NCBI GenBank assembly: GCA_002492465.1
Contig: DKYT01000019.1
Span: 58,817-122,816, forward strand
Length of the DNA stretch: 64,000 nucleotides
Direction: 5' to 3'
Source of the DNA: Lachnospiraceae bacterium UBA7093
GTDB lineage: Bacteria; Bacillota; Clostridia; Lachnospirales; Lachnospiraceae
Shown here: positions 52,879 through 61,339 of the stretch, in pieces
Layout of the letters: each line of letters starts with the position of its first letter
Position numbering within the stretch: the stretch's first letter is position 1
The notes under the pieces: generated by a model
The model's input: the letters and a program-made list of their open reading frames with translations, nothing else
Databases searched by the model: none
What the model was told of the DNA's origin: nothing
Made by a program: the position numbers and the translations under genes

Positions 52879-53955
52879 ATGAATTTGAGAAATACCACTT
52901 ATCTGAAACTTGCAAAAAAAATAAGGGAACAGAACAGCCGTGTTTTTATATATGGCGCCGGCATGATCGGACAGATTGTAGTTCCCTACATTGTGGATAC
53001 CTATCAGCTCCACGATTATGTGGAATGCTATGTGGATATGGATACGCGTAAAACCGGAAAGAGCGTTGTAATTGGGTCATATGCGTATGAAATAAGGCTG
53101 CCGGCGGTGTTGAACAGTATTCCTGAAAATTCTGTGATTTTGATTACAAACAGTAAATTTGATTCTGTTTTAAATTTTCTTGAGGGCATTCAGGCGCTGT
53201 CTAATGTGGAATGTTATATTGTGCCCATGATGCAGATGATAGAGCAGCGTCCGAAGATACCGAAGACAATTCATTACTGTTGGTTTGGAGGAAAGGAACT
53301 TCCGGATTTTCTGAAAGAGTGCATGGAAAGCTGGAGCAGGCATTGCCCTGATTATGAGGTGGTGCGGTGGGATGAAAATACTTTTGATATTAATAAATAT
53401 GCATACACCAGGCAGGCGGCGGAGTATGGCAAGTGGGGGTTTGTCACAGACGTGGCAAGACTGGACATCCTTTATCAGCACGGCGGCATTTATATGGACA
53501 CAGATGTGAAGCTGCTGAAGCCGCTGGATAATCTTCTATACCAGAAGGGCTTTGTGGGTGTGGAGCAGTGGGGCAACATCAATTCCGGCGGAGGCATCGG
53601 GGCAGTCCCTCGCCACAAAATGATACAGGAAATGCTTGATTACCGTCTGAAATTTCCCTTCGTAATGAGTGATGGAAGCCTTAATACAGAAACGAACGGA
53701 TTGTATGAAACAACGCCTTTTGTCCGGCATGGAATGAGAATTGATAATACATTGCAGATTATCAATGATATGACGGTATATCCTGCAAGCGTATTCCACC
53801 CGTACGATTATATGAGTTGTGAAGAGAAGGTGGAAGACAATACAGTTTCCATTCATTATTTCTATGGCGGCTGGATGGAAGAAAGCGACCAAAAAAACAG
53901 GGAAAAAACGCAAAAGAATTATAAGAATATGATGGAGCAAGTGATGTGCAAGTAG
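52879..53955 (+). CDS. GT32-like glycosyltransferase (DxD sugar transferase) with N-terminal Rossmann-like module
   Basis: 358 residues. Residues about 13-115 hold the module (RVFIYGAGMIGQIVVPYI, ECYVDMDTRKTG). From about 125 the Gly_transf_sug domain follows: IPKTIHYCWFGG, YEVVRWDENTF, then KWGFVTDVARLDILYQHGGIY and MDTDV, the DxD metal site. It belongs to the OCH1/capsular polysaccharide GT32 group. The last modifying enzyme before the second secreted protein. Confidence 0.88.
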   Translation: MNLRNTTYLKLAKKIREQNSRVFIYGAGMIGQIVVPYIVDTYQLHDYVECYVDMDTRKTGKSVVIGSYAYEIRLPAVLNSIPENSVILITNSKFDSVLNFLEGIQALSNVECYIVPMMQMIEQRPKIPKTIHYCWFGGKELPDFLKECMESWSRHCPDYEVVRWDENTFDINKYAYTRQAAEYGKWGFVTDVARLDILYQHGGIYMDTDVKLLKPLDNLLYQKGFVGVEQWGNINSGGGIGAVPRHKMIQEMLDYRLKFPFVMSDGSLNTETNGLYETTPFVRHGMRIDNTLQIINDMTVYPASVFHPYDYMSCEEKVEDNTVSIHYFYGGWMEESDQKNREKTQKNYKNMMEQVMCK

Positions 53956-54007
53956 AATTGCAGTTTCAGACAGACTGCAATGTAAAAAGGAGGAAGCGTG
54001 TAGGAAA

Positions 54008-55081
54008 ATGAAGGTAAAAAATATATTGATATTTCTTATGGCGTTTGCATTGCTGATACAACAGCCCGCCGGGGTTATGGCGGCAGAACCGAGCCCGGAA
54101 CCATCAGGCGGAGAACAGGCGGAGACGGAGCCTGCGGATGGACAGGAAGAGACAGAATCCGCCAATGGACAGACCGGAACAGAGTCCACGGATGGGCAGG
54201 AGGAAAAAAAGGAAACGGATAATATAACAGATGATGCGGAACCTGTGCCAGGGGTGTCAGAGAACCAGCCGGACAATCCTTTGCCGGATAGTAATAACGA
54301 GGCGGAGCAGGAAAAGACGGATGGAGATCCTTCCAGTGGACAGAGTGAAGAAAACGATCCTGCGGAAGATGAAAAGAAACAAGAGACAGAGGCAACAGAG
54401 GGCAAAACAGAAACAACGGAGACAGGGACAGAAAAAACAGAGCCGGAAGAAACAGAAATACCGGCGGAGGAAATTGCTGTTGTGCCGGAGGATGAGGATG
54501 CCGAATCAGAAACAGAATCTGAGGAAAGCAGGATTGTTCTGGAGCTTCCCATGCTGGAGAATTATGGCTTTTCTCCCTTTGATTTTATCATGGATCCACA
54601 GGGACTGATCACCACAACGAACGCTGCAAAGTATGGAGGCGCCAGGTTTGAGGAGGGTGCAACCCTTTACTTTAAAAACACGAATGGGGATTACGAGTAT
54701 TCTCATACAAGCGACTGGCTGAGTATCATAAGCCGCAGCAATGTTCCCGTGTGTGTAACGGTGGAACTTACAGTGGAAGAAACCTATGGCGTAAACATGA
54801 CGCAGGATAAATCATTTTTAGACGATGGGAGCTGCTCAATGTATCTTGCCCTGCTGGACAACGATGGAAATGAGAGGGCTGTAAACGGGGAAGGAAAAGC
54901 GGTGCTTGAGATGGTGCTGCCTGCCTGTGAAAATGAGGAGGACGCAGCAGAGTGCTCCTTTGCATTGACCGGATGCTGTAATCCGGAGGGAGATTGGTTC
55001 GTCATGGCGGAATGCCCGCGTATTGTTGTGAACTGGATGGTGGAACCGATAATTCCCGAGGAGGAAGAAAATGTGCATTGA
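54008..55081 (+). CDS. Secreted surface protein with acidic Glu/Thr-rich spacer, paralogue of the protein at 35492
   Basis: 357 residues. Signal peptide with cleavage near VMA|A (residue 25). Residues ~27-175 are an extended low-complexity acidic stretch rich in E, T, D, Q and G, with repeats of the kind TEPADGQEE / TESANGQTG / TESTDGQEE. The C-terminal ~170 residues match the core of the protein at 35492: FDFIMDPQGLI, an aromatic TLYFKN strand, YLALLDNDGN, FALTGCCNPEGDW and IVVNWMV. It may be a minor subunit or base with a stalk. The extended region is a plausible modification target. AAAAAGGAGG precedes it; its end overlaps the next gene by 11 bases. Confidence 0.8.
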   Translation: MKVKNILIFLMAFALLIQQPAGVMAAEPSPEPSGGEQAETEPADGQEETESANGQTGTESTDGQEEKKETDNITDDAEPVPGVSENQPDNPLPDSNNEAEQEKTDGDPSSGQSEENDPAEDEKKQETEATEGKTETTETGTEKTEPEETEIPAEEIAVVPEDEDAESETESEESRIVLELPMLENYGFSPFDFIMDPQGLITTTNAAKYGGARFEEGATLYFKNTNGDYEYSHTSDWLSIISRSNVPVCVTVELTVEETYGVNMTQDKSFLDDGSCSMYLALLDNDGNERAVNGEGKAVLEMVLPACENEEDAAECSFALTGCCNPEGDWFVMAECPRIVVNWMVEPIIPEEEENVH

Positions 55082-55775
55082 ACTAATGGCTTCCATGATG
55101 TGTGCAAATTATGGCAATCTGGAGAAAGAGGTACATGATTTAGAAGAGGGCGGTATCGATTCTTTCCATATCGACATTATGGATGGGCGCTATGTACCGA
55201 ATTTTGCCATGTCATTAAATGATATGGCTTACATAGCATCAGCGACGAGAAAGCCGCTGGATGTGCATTTAATGATTGAACATCCAAACAACAACATTGA
55301 GATTTTCTTACGTATGCTGCGCAAGGGCGATACGGTCTACATACATCCGGAGGCGGAGTACCATCCGTCAACTACATTGCAAAAAATCATCAATGCGGAT
55401 ATGATACCAGGTATTGCAATCAACCCCGGGACGAGTCTGGAGACGGTGTTTGAGATGCTGCGCATCGTGAAAAAAGTATTGGTCATGTCTGTCAATCCGG
55501 GTAATGCGGGGCAGATGTACCTGCCGTATGTCGGGGAAAAAATAGACAGGCTGTTGCTCCTCAAGGAAAAAATGCATTTTAAGGCGTACTGGGATGGGGC
55601 GTGCAGTGCGGATAAAATCCGGCAGTTTGCACCAAAAGGGATGGATGGCTTTGTGCTTGGAACAACCATGCTCTTCGGGAAAAGCAGACCTTACGGTGAG
55701 ATGATAAAAGAGATACGCAAGTATGGAATAAACACGGAATCGGAAAAAAGTCAGGAGATGCGGAGGCACGGCTGA
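55071..55775 (+). CDS. Ribulose-phosphate 3-epimerase family protein
   Basis: 234-residue TIM-barrel enzyme. MASMMCANYGNLEKEV, FHIDIMDGRYVPN (metal-binding His and catalytic Asp), LDVHLMIEHP and VLVMSVNPGNAGQ follow the Rpe pattern. The last catalytic loop reads YWDGACSADKIRQ rather than the usual VDGG, keeping the aspartate. Compared with housekeeping Rpe it is divergent, so it may be a pathway-specific paralogue interconverting D-ribulose-5-P and D-xylulose-5-P for the adjacent pentitol genes. GAGGAGGAAGAAA precedes the ATG. Confidence 0.82.
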   Translation: MCIELMASMMCANYGNLEKEVHDLEEGGIDSFHIDIMDGRYVPNFAMSLNDMAYIASATRKPLDVHLMIEHPNNNIEIFLRMLRKGDTVYIHPEAEYHPSTTLQKIINADMIPGIAINPGTSLETVFEMLRIVKKVLVMSVNPGNAGQMYLPYVGEKIDRLLLLKEKMHFKAYWDGACSADKIRQFAPKGMDGFVLGTTMLFGKSRPYGEMIKEIRKYGINTESEKSQEMRRHG

Positions 55776-56503
55776 TGAATGTGGCGGTAATTTTAGCAGG
55801 CGGCACAGGGAGCCGTATGGAGCTGGATATCCCGAAGCAGTATTATGAAGTGGATGGGAAACCTGTAATTGCGTACTGCCTGCATACTTTCCTTGCGCAT
55901 GAGAGCATTGATGCGGTGCAGATTGTGGCGGATGAAATGTGGCACGGGTATATTATGCAGCAGCTTTCTGCATTACCCAACAGAAAAAAATGCAAGGGAT
56001 TTTCTTTGCCCGGCAAAAACAGGCAGTTATCGGTATATCATGGGCTTGAAGATATCCGCGGGTATGCATCAGAGGATGATTTTGTAATAATCCATGACGC
56101 GGCGCGCCCATGCGTGTCGGCAGATCAGATTACGGATTGCTTAGAGACGGCTAAGGGACACGGCGGCGCGCTTCCGGTGCTGCCCATGAAGGATACCGTC
56201 TATCTCAGTAAAGACGGGAGGAAGGTTTCTTCTTTACTGGACAGAAAGGAAATCTTTGCGGGGCAGGCGCCGGAGGTGTTTCTGCTTGGCAGGTATTACG
56301 AGGCGAACAGGGCGCTTCTGCCGGAGAAAATCTTAGGAATCAACGGCTCGGCGGAGCCGGCGGTCATAGCAGGAATGGATATTGCCATGCTCCCGGGGGA
56401 CGAGGAAAATTTTAAAATTACGACGCTGGCAGACTTGCGGAGGTTTGAAGGAATGCATGGAAAGCACGGATGTAGGGAAACAGCAGAAGCAGGGAGGCAG
56501 TAA
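55775..56503 (+). CDS. IspD/TarI-type cytidylyltransferase (probable polyol-phosphate activation)
   Basis: 242 residues. AVILAGGTGSRMELDIPKQYYEV is the CTP-binding N-terminal motif, with VIIHDAARPCVS and KDTVY following as in the family. IspD and TarI share this fold. The adjacent TarJ-like reductase and the epimerase argue for pentitol-5-phosphate cytidylyltransferase activity (making CDP-ribitol or a related CDP-pentitol) rather than isoprenoid synthesis. Start overlaps the epimerase stop by one base. Confidence 0.82.
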   Translation: MNVAVILAGGTGSRMELDIPKQYYEVDGKPVIAYCLHTFLAHESIDAVQIVADEMWHGYIMQQLSALPNRKKCKGFSLPGKNRQLSVYHGLEDIRGYASEDDFVIIHDAARPCVSADQITDCLETAKGHGGALPVLPMKDTVYLSKDGRKVSSLLDRKEIFAGQAPEVFLLGRYYEANRALLPEKILGINGSAEPAVIAGMDIAMLPGDEENFKITTLADLRRFEGMHGKHGCRETAEAGRQ

Positions 56504-57577
56504 ATGAAAGCATGGATATTACATGGAGTCGGCGATCTGCGGTATGAGGATACAGCCATGCCGTTGCTAAAGCCAGAGGAAGTGCTGGTAGAAGTACATG
56601 CCTGCGGCATCTGTGGATCGGATATTCCCCGTATTTATCAGACGGGTACCTATTATTTCCCGCTCATTCCCGGGCATGAGTTTTCCGGTGTGGTGAAAGG
56701 CATCGGCAGGGAGGCGAACAGCTATTTTCTGGGTAAGAGAGTGGGCGTATTTCCACTCATTCCCTGCATGGAATGTGGGCAGTGTAAGAGGCAGCACTAT
56801 GAAATGTGTGAGAATTACAGCTATCTTGGCTCTCGTACAGACGGCGGTTTCGCGGAATATGCAGCGGTTCCACAGTGGAATCTGGTGGAACTGCCGGATA
56901 ACGTATCTTTTGAACAGGCTGCCATGCTGGAGCCGATGGCAGTAGCGGTTCATGCTATGCGCAGCGCTTTTGCCGGACGCAGAGAGTTGGTGAAACAGAC
57001 ATCCATTGCAATCTGTGGGCTTGGCACCATTGGTGTGCTGCTTACCGCCTTTTTGCTGGAGGCAGGGTACCGGAATCTTTTTGTTATCGGTAATAAGGAT
57101 TTTCAGAGGGAAACGATGCTTAAGCTGGGGATTCCGGAAGAAAATATCCTGAACAGCAGCGGGAGGGATGGGGCTTCATGGCTCATGGAACGCACGGAAG
57201 ACCGCGGAGTAGCCTTTTTCTTTGACTGCGTCGGCAGAAATGAGGTCGTGGCGGCAGGTATCAATGCCGTTGCCGCAGGAGGCTTTATGCAACTTGTAGG
57301 GAATCCGGCTTCCGATATGACTTTGGATAAAGCATCCTATTGGAAGATCCTGCGCAGGCAGATCACGCTTCGGGGAAGCTGGAATTCGTCTTATACCCAG
57401 AGTGAGGATGACGACTGGCATTACTGCCTTGAAAGACTGTCAGAGGGGCGCGTCTGTCCTGAGCGGTTCATCACCCACAGACTGGATCTTCCAGAGCTGG
57501 GGCATGGGCTTCAGATTATGCGGGACAGAACAGAGGCATATGGCAAGGTCATGGCGGTAAGACAGCTTTCTTTTTAA
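56504..57577 (+). CDS. Zinc-dependent alcohol dehydrogenase, TarJ-like (ribulose-5-phosphate reductase type)
   Basis: 357-residue medium-chain dehydrogenase. The catalytic zinc site is in HACGICGSDIPRIY and IPGHEFSGVV; the structural zinc cysteines lie in CMECGQCKRQHYEMC. The nucleotide-binding ICGLGTIGVLLTAFLLEAG is complete. Next to the cytidylyltransferase this forms the TarIJ arrangement, in which ketopentose-5-phosphate is reduced to a pentitol-5-phosphate and then activated with CTP. It starts directly after the upstream stop. No clear terminator follows. Confidence 0.85.
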   Translation: MKAWILHGVGDLRYEDTAMPLLKPEEVLVEVHACGICGSDIPRIYQTGTYYFPLIPGHEFSGVVKGIGREANSYFLGKRVGVFPLIPCMECGQCKRQHYEMCENYSYLGSRTDGGFAEYAAVPQWNLVELPDNVSFEQAAMLEPMAVAVHAMRSAFAGRRELVKQTSIAICGLGTIGVLLTAFLLEAGYRNLFVIGNKDFQRETMLKLGIPEENILNSSGRDGASWLMERTEDRGVAFFFDCVGRNEVVAAGINAVAAGGFMQLVGNPASDMTLDKASYWKILRRQITLRGSWNSSYTQSEDDDWHYCLERLSEGRVCPERFITHRLDLPELGHGLQIMRDRTEAYGKVMAVRQLSF

Positions 57578-58125
57578 ACCATAATTTTCTTTTGATTTCT
57601 TTGATAATCTCCATGTAGTTTTGCATCACTTGGATGCTGCCCCTCTTTTTACTCGTCTATTTTAATTGCACAATTTCATTAATCTGTGTATGTCTTTTTC
57701 CCATAGAGGATGCATATCGCTTCATTGCTCCATTTATCAACTGTTATCAGGTACCACACGCTTCCCAATAGTATTGATATATACACTTATGCCGGGGATA
57801 TGTTGCGGATTAATTGTGCAAAGGCGGTAAAAAAATGGTTATTTATTCCAAAAAATTGACAGAAACGCACAAAAAAGATATAATAAACACATATAATTTT
57901 GATAATTTTACAACGAAAAGACTTGCCAGCCATGCAAAGTATGCATAAATTTGTCACAGCACAGCGTGTTTTCTTGGTGTGTCTTAAAAAAGTCCTTTTA
58001 TAATCGTGCAATAATATTTTTTTCCGTCGAATGCTATGACGTTGACAGGATTGTAATCAGCACTGCCGGAGCTGGATTATCATATATCGTTCAATTATAC
58101 GAATTTTAGGAGGTTTATTATAGTT
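57578..58125. other. Long intergenic region between the glycan locus and the chemoreceptor
   Basis: 548 bases without a supported gene. A minus-strand frame at 57787-58011 overlaps the promoter and has no recognisable product. The region holds the promoter at 57856-57884 and then about 240 bases of leader before the receptor ATG. No known riboswitch was recognised in the leader. Confidence 0.7.
57856..57884 (+). promoter_or_regulatory. Consensus sigma-A promoter of the chemoreceptor gene
   Basis: TTGACA (57856-57861) and TATAAT (57879-57884) are both perfect, with 17 bases between them. It implies a 5' leader of about 235 bases before the chemoreceptor start. Confidence 0.85.
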
Positions 58126-59670
58126 ATGAACAAGAAAAAAACGGCTGTTGAAGTGTATTTATCTATGGTGTTTAAATGGGGACTTATTATATTGGCAAGT
58201 GCTTGTATGTGTGCTACGGTTATGTTTAATACCGAAAAATTGTTTGGGTTATATCCTACAGTACCATGGATGGCAACAATAGGCTTAGGCATAATGGATG
58301 TAACTTTTTTTGTTATTGCATTGCTTATTGTAAAATCATCATTTGATGAAGATGGATATTTAAAAGAAGGCAAATTGAAGATTGGCAAAATTTTTTCCGT
58401 AGTTGTTTTGGTTATTCAATGGAATTATTTATTGTATATGTTGCCGACAAGAACATTTTGGGGGTTTTTATTCTTTTTCCTTATTTTGATGGCATTCTTT
58501 TTAGATGTTAAGATGTTACTGATAAGCGGTTTGGCTTGTATGGTATCGCTGTTTATAGGCTGGTTTGTCCGAGGGACAGATTTGCTCCCTGTTAAAGATG
58601 AATTATTCCTTACAGACATAATTATGTGTTTGGTTGCATTGGTGTTATCATTGGCAGGATTGCTTATATTTGTATTTTTAGTCGCACATTTTTTAGTAAA
58701 TGCAAAGAAAGACGAATTAGAAAAAAACAATGAGCATGTCACAAGTATTTTGACTGCTGTGCAGACACTATCCGATAGTTTATATGCTGCCGGAGCATCT
58801 CTTTCTCAAGTTTCTGAAAATGAAAGTGCTTCGGCTGAGGAACTTGCAGCTACCAGTGAACAATTAGCAGAGAGCAGCAATTTACTGAGTGCGAAAGCAG
58901 ACGAAAGTATGGCAAATCTAAGTGAATTGGATGAGTGGGCTGGTGTTGTTGCTGAGAGTGTCGAAAAGGTTGAATCAAGTTCCAAAGAATTGCTTGATAA
59001 ATCAGTTGCAAATCAAGAATTGCTGAACAATTTGCAGACAATCAATAGCGAAGTGTCTGAATCCATGAAATTGACTACGGATATTGCACAAAAATTATCT
59101 GTTGCAGTACAGGAAATAGGTGTTACATTAAATCTGATAAGCGACATATCCAATTCGACAAATCTGCTCGCATTGAATGCTTCGATTGAAGCCGCCAGAG
59201 CCGGTGAAGCCGGAAGAGGTTTTTCAGTTGTGGCAACTGAGGTGGGTAATTTGGCAAACAGCACTCAGCAGTCTCTGACAGAAGTTAAAACAGTTATTGA
59301 ACGAGTGCAGAACAATGTGAAAGAGATTAATGACCAGATAAATGAAAATTTCTCCAAGTTAGATACTCAAAATGAGTATTTTGCAAATGTGTTTGCATGT
59401 ATGCAGGATATGACCGAACTATTAAATACTTCGGTAAATGCAATAGATACTATGGGTGATGCACATGATAAACAAGCAGAGGTTATTCAGAAAACTGTAT
59501 CTATAAATCAGGACATTGCTGAAAGTATAAAAAATGAAATCGAGCAATTTGTTTCAATTAATAAGATGGCTGAAAGTAATGCAAATGATACAGCGGAAGT
59601 TGCCATGCAGGCAAATACAATTAATGGCATGGTAGAAGAAATGAGCCAATTGTTAAAAACTGAAGAATAA
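58126..59670 (+). CDS. Methyl-accepting chemotaxis protein with polytopic membrane sensor domain
   Basis: 514 residues. The N-terminal ~200 residues contain about six hydrophobic helices and no large periplasmic domain, so the signal is probably sensed in or near the membrane. The signalling domain has the highly conserved hairpin tip NLLALNASIEAARAGEAGRG (residues about 345-364) flanked by coiled coil. TTTTAGGAGG precedes the ATG. No other chemotaxis gene is nearby. It is transcribed alone, with its own promoter and terminator. Confidence 0.93.
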   Translation: MNKKKTAVEVYLSMVFKWGLIILASACMCATVMFNTEKLFGLYPTVPWMATIGLGIMDVTFFVIALLIVKSSFDEDGYLKEGKLKIGKIFSVVVLVIQWNYLLYMLPTRTFWGFLFFFLILMAFFLDVKMLLISGLACMVSLFIGWFVRGTDLLPVKDELFLTDIIMCLVALVLSLAGLLIFVFLVAHFLVNAKKDELEKNNEHVTSILTAVQTLSDSLYAAGASLSQVSENESASAEELAATSEQLAESSNLLSAKADESMANLSELDEWAGVVAESVEKVESSSKELLDKSVANQELLNNLQTINSEVSESMKLTTDIAQKLSVAVQEIGVTLNLISDISNSTNLLALNASIEAARAGEAGRGFSVVATEVGNLANSTQQSLTEVKTVIERVQNNVKEINDQINENFSKLDTQNEYFANVFACMQDMTELLNTSVNAIDTMGDAHDKQAEVIQKTVSINQDIAESIKNEIEQFVSINKMAESNANDTAEVAMQANTINGMVEEMSQLLKTEE

Positions 59671-59674
59671 TTAC

Positions 59675-59698
59675 AAGGGGCGAATTATCTCGCCCCTT
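59675..59698 (+). terminator. Rho-independent terminator after the chemoreceptor
   Basis: AAGGGGCGA pairs perfectly with TCGCCCCTT across a 6-base loop, 5 bases after the stop, followed by TATT. Confidence 0.92.
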
Positions 59699-60007
59699 TA
59701 TTGCGCTTCTGTAAGGTTGGCTGGCGTTTTGTCTGTCAGCCTTTTCTTTATACCTCTGTATCTTTTCGTGTATGGTTTCGGCTTTTGGAGAGATTTTCTC
59801 TCCGTAGTTTCATTCCACTTGGCACATTCCCCCTGATATGTGTCACTACGGAAGATGAGGATTTTTCGCAGGAAAAGACCATTACCCATAAACAGTACAA
59901 TGAAATCGTAGCTTATCTTACCAAGAGGAAAAGTTCTTTACTGCTGGCAAAGGTAAGAGTGGTAGGGAGACATTAAGACCAACATTAAGATGGAGTAGGA
60001 GCATTAC
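59699..60007. other. Spacer with a degenerate coding remnant before the immunity array
   Basis: An open frame ends at 59976 (late part SQEKTITHKQYNEIVAYLTK). That stretch reads like the end of a small protein, but its upstream part is basic/aromatic noise from the terminator region and no start site with a ribosome site is visible. Probably a truncated gene end. AGTAGGAG lies before the Imm70 gene start. Confidence 0.35.
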
Positions 60008-60424
60008 ATGGCAGTCGGATTTAAAGTTAAATTTTATTGGTACCAAATAGGACATGGAGATTTTTTACATTCTTTTTTTTCTACTGTGGCATACAACTTA
60101 GAAGATAAAAAATGGGGAAGTCGTTTTCCAATCATTATGAATAAATTATATCAAGGGAAAATAAATCAAGAAGATATGGATAAAGCAATTGAAGAATTGA
60201 TTATAATCAAAAAAGAATTGCAAGCATTTACTCCTGATAAAGTAATATGGGATATAGATGATATATCAAAGCAACCTCCCTGGGGAAATAATATAAGTAA
60301 AGATATTACAAATTTATCGAATTACTTTATAACAAGTGATGGAGAGGATTTTATATCTGTTTTTTTTCATGCATTAGAGAAGGCAAAAGAAGTAAATTTT
60401 GATATAGAAATAAAGTCGGTGTAA
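60008..60424 (+). CDS. Imm70 family immunity protein
   Basis: 138 residues with the Imm70 pattern: GHGDFLHSFFSTVAYNLE, KKWGSRFPIIMNKLYQG, VIWDIDDISKQPPWGNNI and NLSNYFITSDG. Members of this family protect against polymorphic secreted toxins. The cognate toxin is not intact here; a fragment of a possible toxin end follows 14 bases later. Cytoplasmic, no signal peptide. Confidence 0.85.
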   Translation: MAVGFKVKFYWYQIGHGDFLHSFFSTVAYNLEDKKWGSRFPIIMNKLYQGKINQEDMDKAIEELIIIKKELQAFTPDKVIWDIDDISKQPPWGNNISKDITNLSNYFITSDGEDFISVFFHALEKAKEVNFDIEIKSV

Positions 60425-60438
60425 ATTACAGTAAAAGT

Positions 60439-60606
60439 GTGAAATTTTTTACGATTCACAAATCCCCAAGAATGGTACTGAGTACCGAATAAAACAGACG
60501 CAGGGTTGTGCAAAAAATAATTGATAAGGGAGTAAATATTAATCAATTTGCTGAGCAGATGTCGCATAGAGTAAGTTTGGTGGAAAGGATGAAAAAGTAT
60601 GAATGA
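60439..60606 (+). pseudogene. Degenerate toxin C-terminal fragment
   Basis: A 55-codon frame starting near FTIHKSPRMVLSTE is interrupted by TAA at 60490-60492, then continues as NRRRVVQKIIDKGVNIN and a helical end LVERMKKYE to a TGA at 60604. The segment resembles the C-terminal tail of a polymorphic toxin, consistent with its place between two immunity genes. Identification is by resemblance only. It overlaps the next gene start by 8 bases. Confidence 0.4.
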
Positions 60607-60931
60607 AGTAGTAACTTTTATACCCGATGCTGGTGGAAGTATTGTTTCAAAAAATATATTGAGCCATAAGGGAAAGCTGAAATGGTGTGTTAGAGAAGAA
60701 TCTGTGAATGATGTCGATAATGGTTGGAGATTTTTTTCAGATATTGACACAGAGGAGTATTTGAGTAAAGCGGATAATATGTGCATATGTGATTTTAATA
60801 CAGTTGCCAATATTGAACCAGCAATTATTATAATATATGATTGCAAAGTTGGAACGGATATAGAATTAGTAGAAGAGAATGGAAAGAAATTCTTTTTGGA
60901 TAGTAATACAGGAGAAGTGTTCAAATCATAG
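60599..60931 (+). CDS. Imm33-type (DUF2185) immunity-like protein
   Basis: 110 residues. The strongly conserved stretches GGSIVSKNILSHKGKLKW, REESVNDVDNGWRFFSDID and MCICDFNTVANIEPAII match the DUF2185/Imm33 family, found as immunity proteins next to polymorphic toxins. GGAAAGGATG lies before the ATG. Cytoplasmic. No adjacent intact toxin gene. Confidence 0.82.
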   Translation: MNEVVTFIPDAGGSIVSKNILSHKGKLKWCVREESVNDVDNGWRFFSDIDTEEYLSKADNMCICDFNTVANIEPAIIIIYDCKVGTDIELVEENGKKFFLDSNTGEVFKS

Positions 60932-61339
60932 TATTTATTATGGTTATACTTTGAGCAATTAGAAACATAAAGAGAAATGAATAGTGGTAAGTGCCCCTGC
61001 GGATATAGCATTAAAACAGTTCAAATCAATAGATGAGACGAAGCTATGTGATGAAGCTGCAGAAATTTTAATGTTATTATGTAATATACTCAGAGAATCT
61101 ATCTTAAATAATTATGAAGTTTCTATAGCTAAGGAATAGCGATAAGTTTGACAATGTAACAAATTATACCCATACGCAATTTTTCCCAACGGCTTTGCCG
61201 GTAATTTCTTGGCTTATGCCATCTTTTAGCGGCATAAGTCCTTTCATTTGCACTATTTTCGACCCTAGCATTGTTGAAGTTAATGGGAAAAAAAGTGGAA
61301 AACGATATGGGGATATTGATTTAAAAGGAGAGAATTAAA
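60932..61339. other. Degenerate gene fragments between immunity genes
   Basis: A 51-codon frame at 60984-61139 (ALKQFKSIDETKLCDEAAEI, then LLCNILRESILNN) looks like the end of a truncated gene. A second frame ending just before 61340 (FDPSIVEVNGKKSGKRYGD) looks like another fragment. Between them an 8-bp hairpin CTTATGCC / GGCATAAG (61213-61238) could stop transcription. The array appears to have been built and eroded repeatedly. Confidence 0.4.

Noticed and set aside
54100..54540. CRISPR-like repeats
   Set aside because: The periodic sequence encodes degenerate protein repeats (TE-x-A-x-GQ) with no constant repeat or unique spacers. No CRISPR array was seen in the window.
54075..54608. Antisense and alternative-frame open frames in the acidic repeat region
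   Set aside because: Caused by biased codon composition of the Glu/Thr-rich segment of the secreted protein.
55775..56503. Housekeeping ispD
   Set aside because: Fold alone cannot separate IspD from TarI, but the abutting TarJ-like reductase and epimerase favour a polyol-phosphate substrate.
57787..58011. 74-codon minus-strand open frame
   Set aside because: Covers a perfect plus-strand promoter and has no ribosome site or family resemblance.
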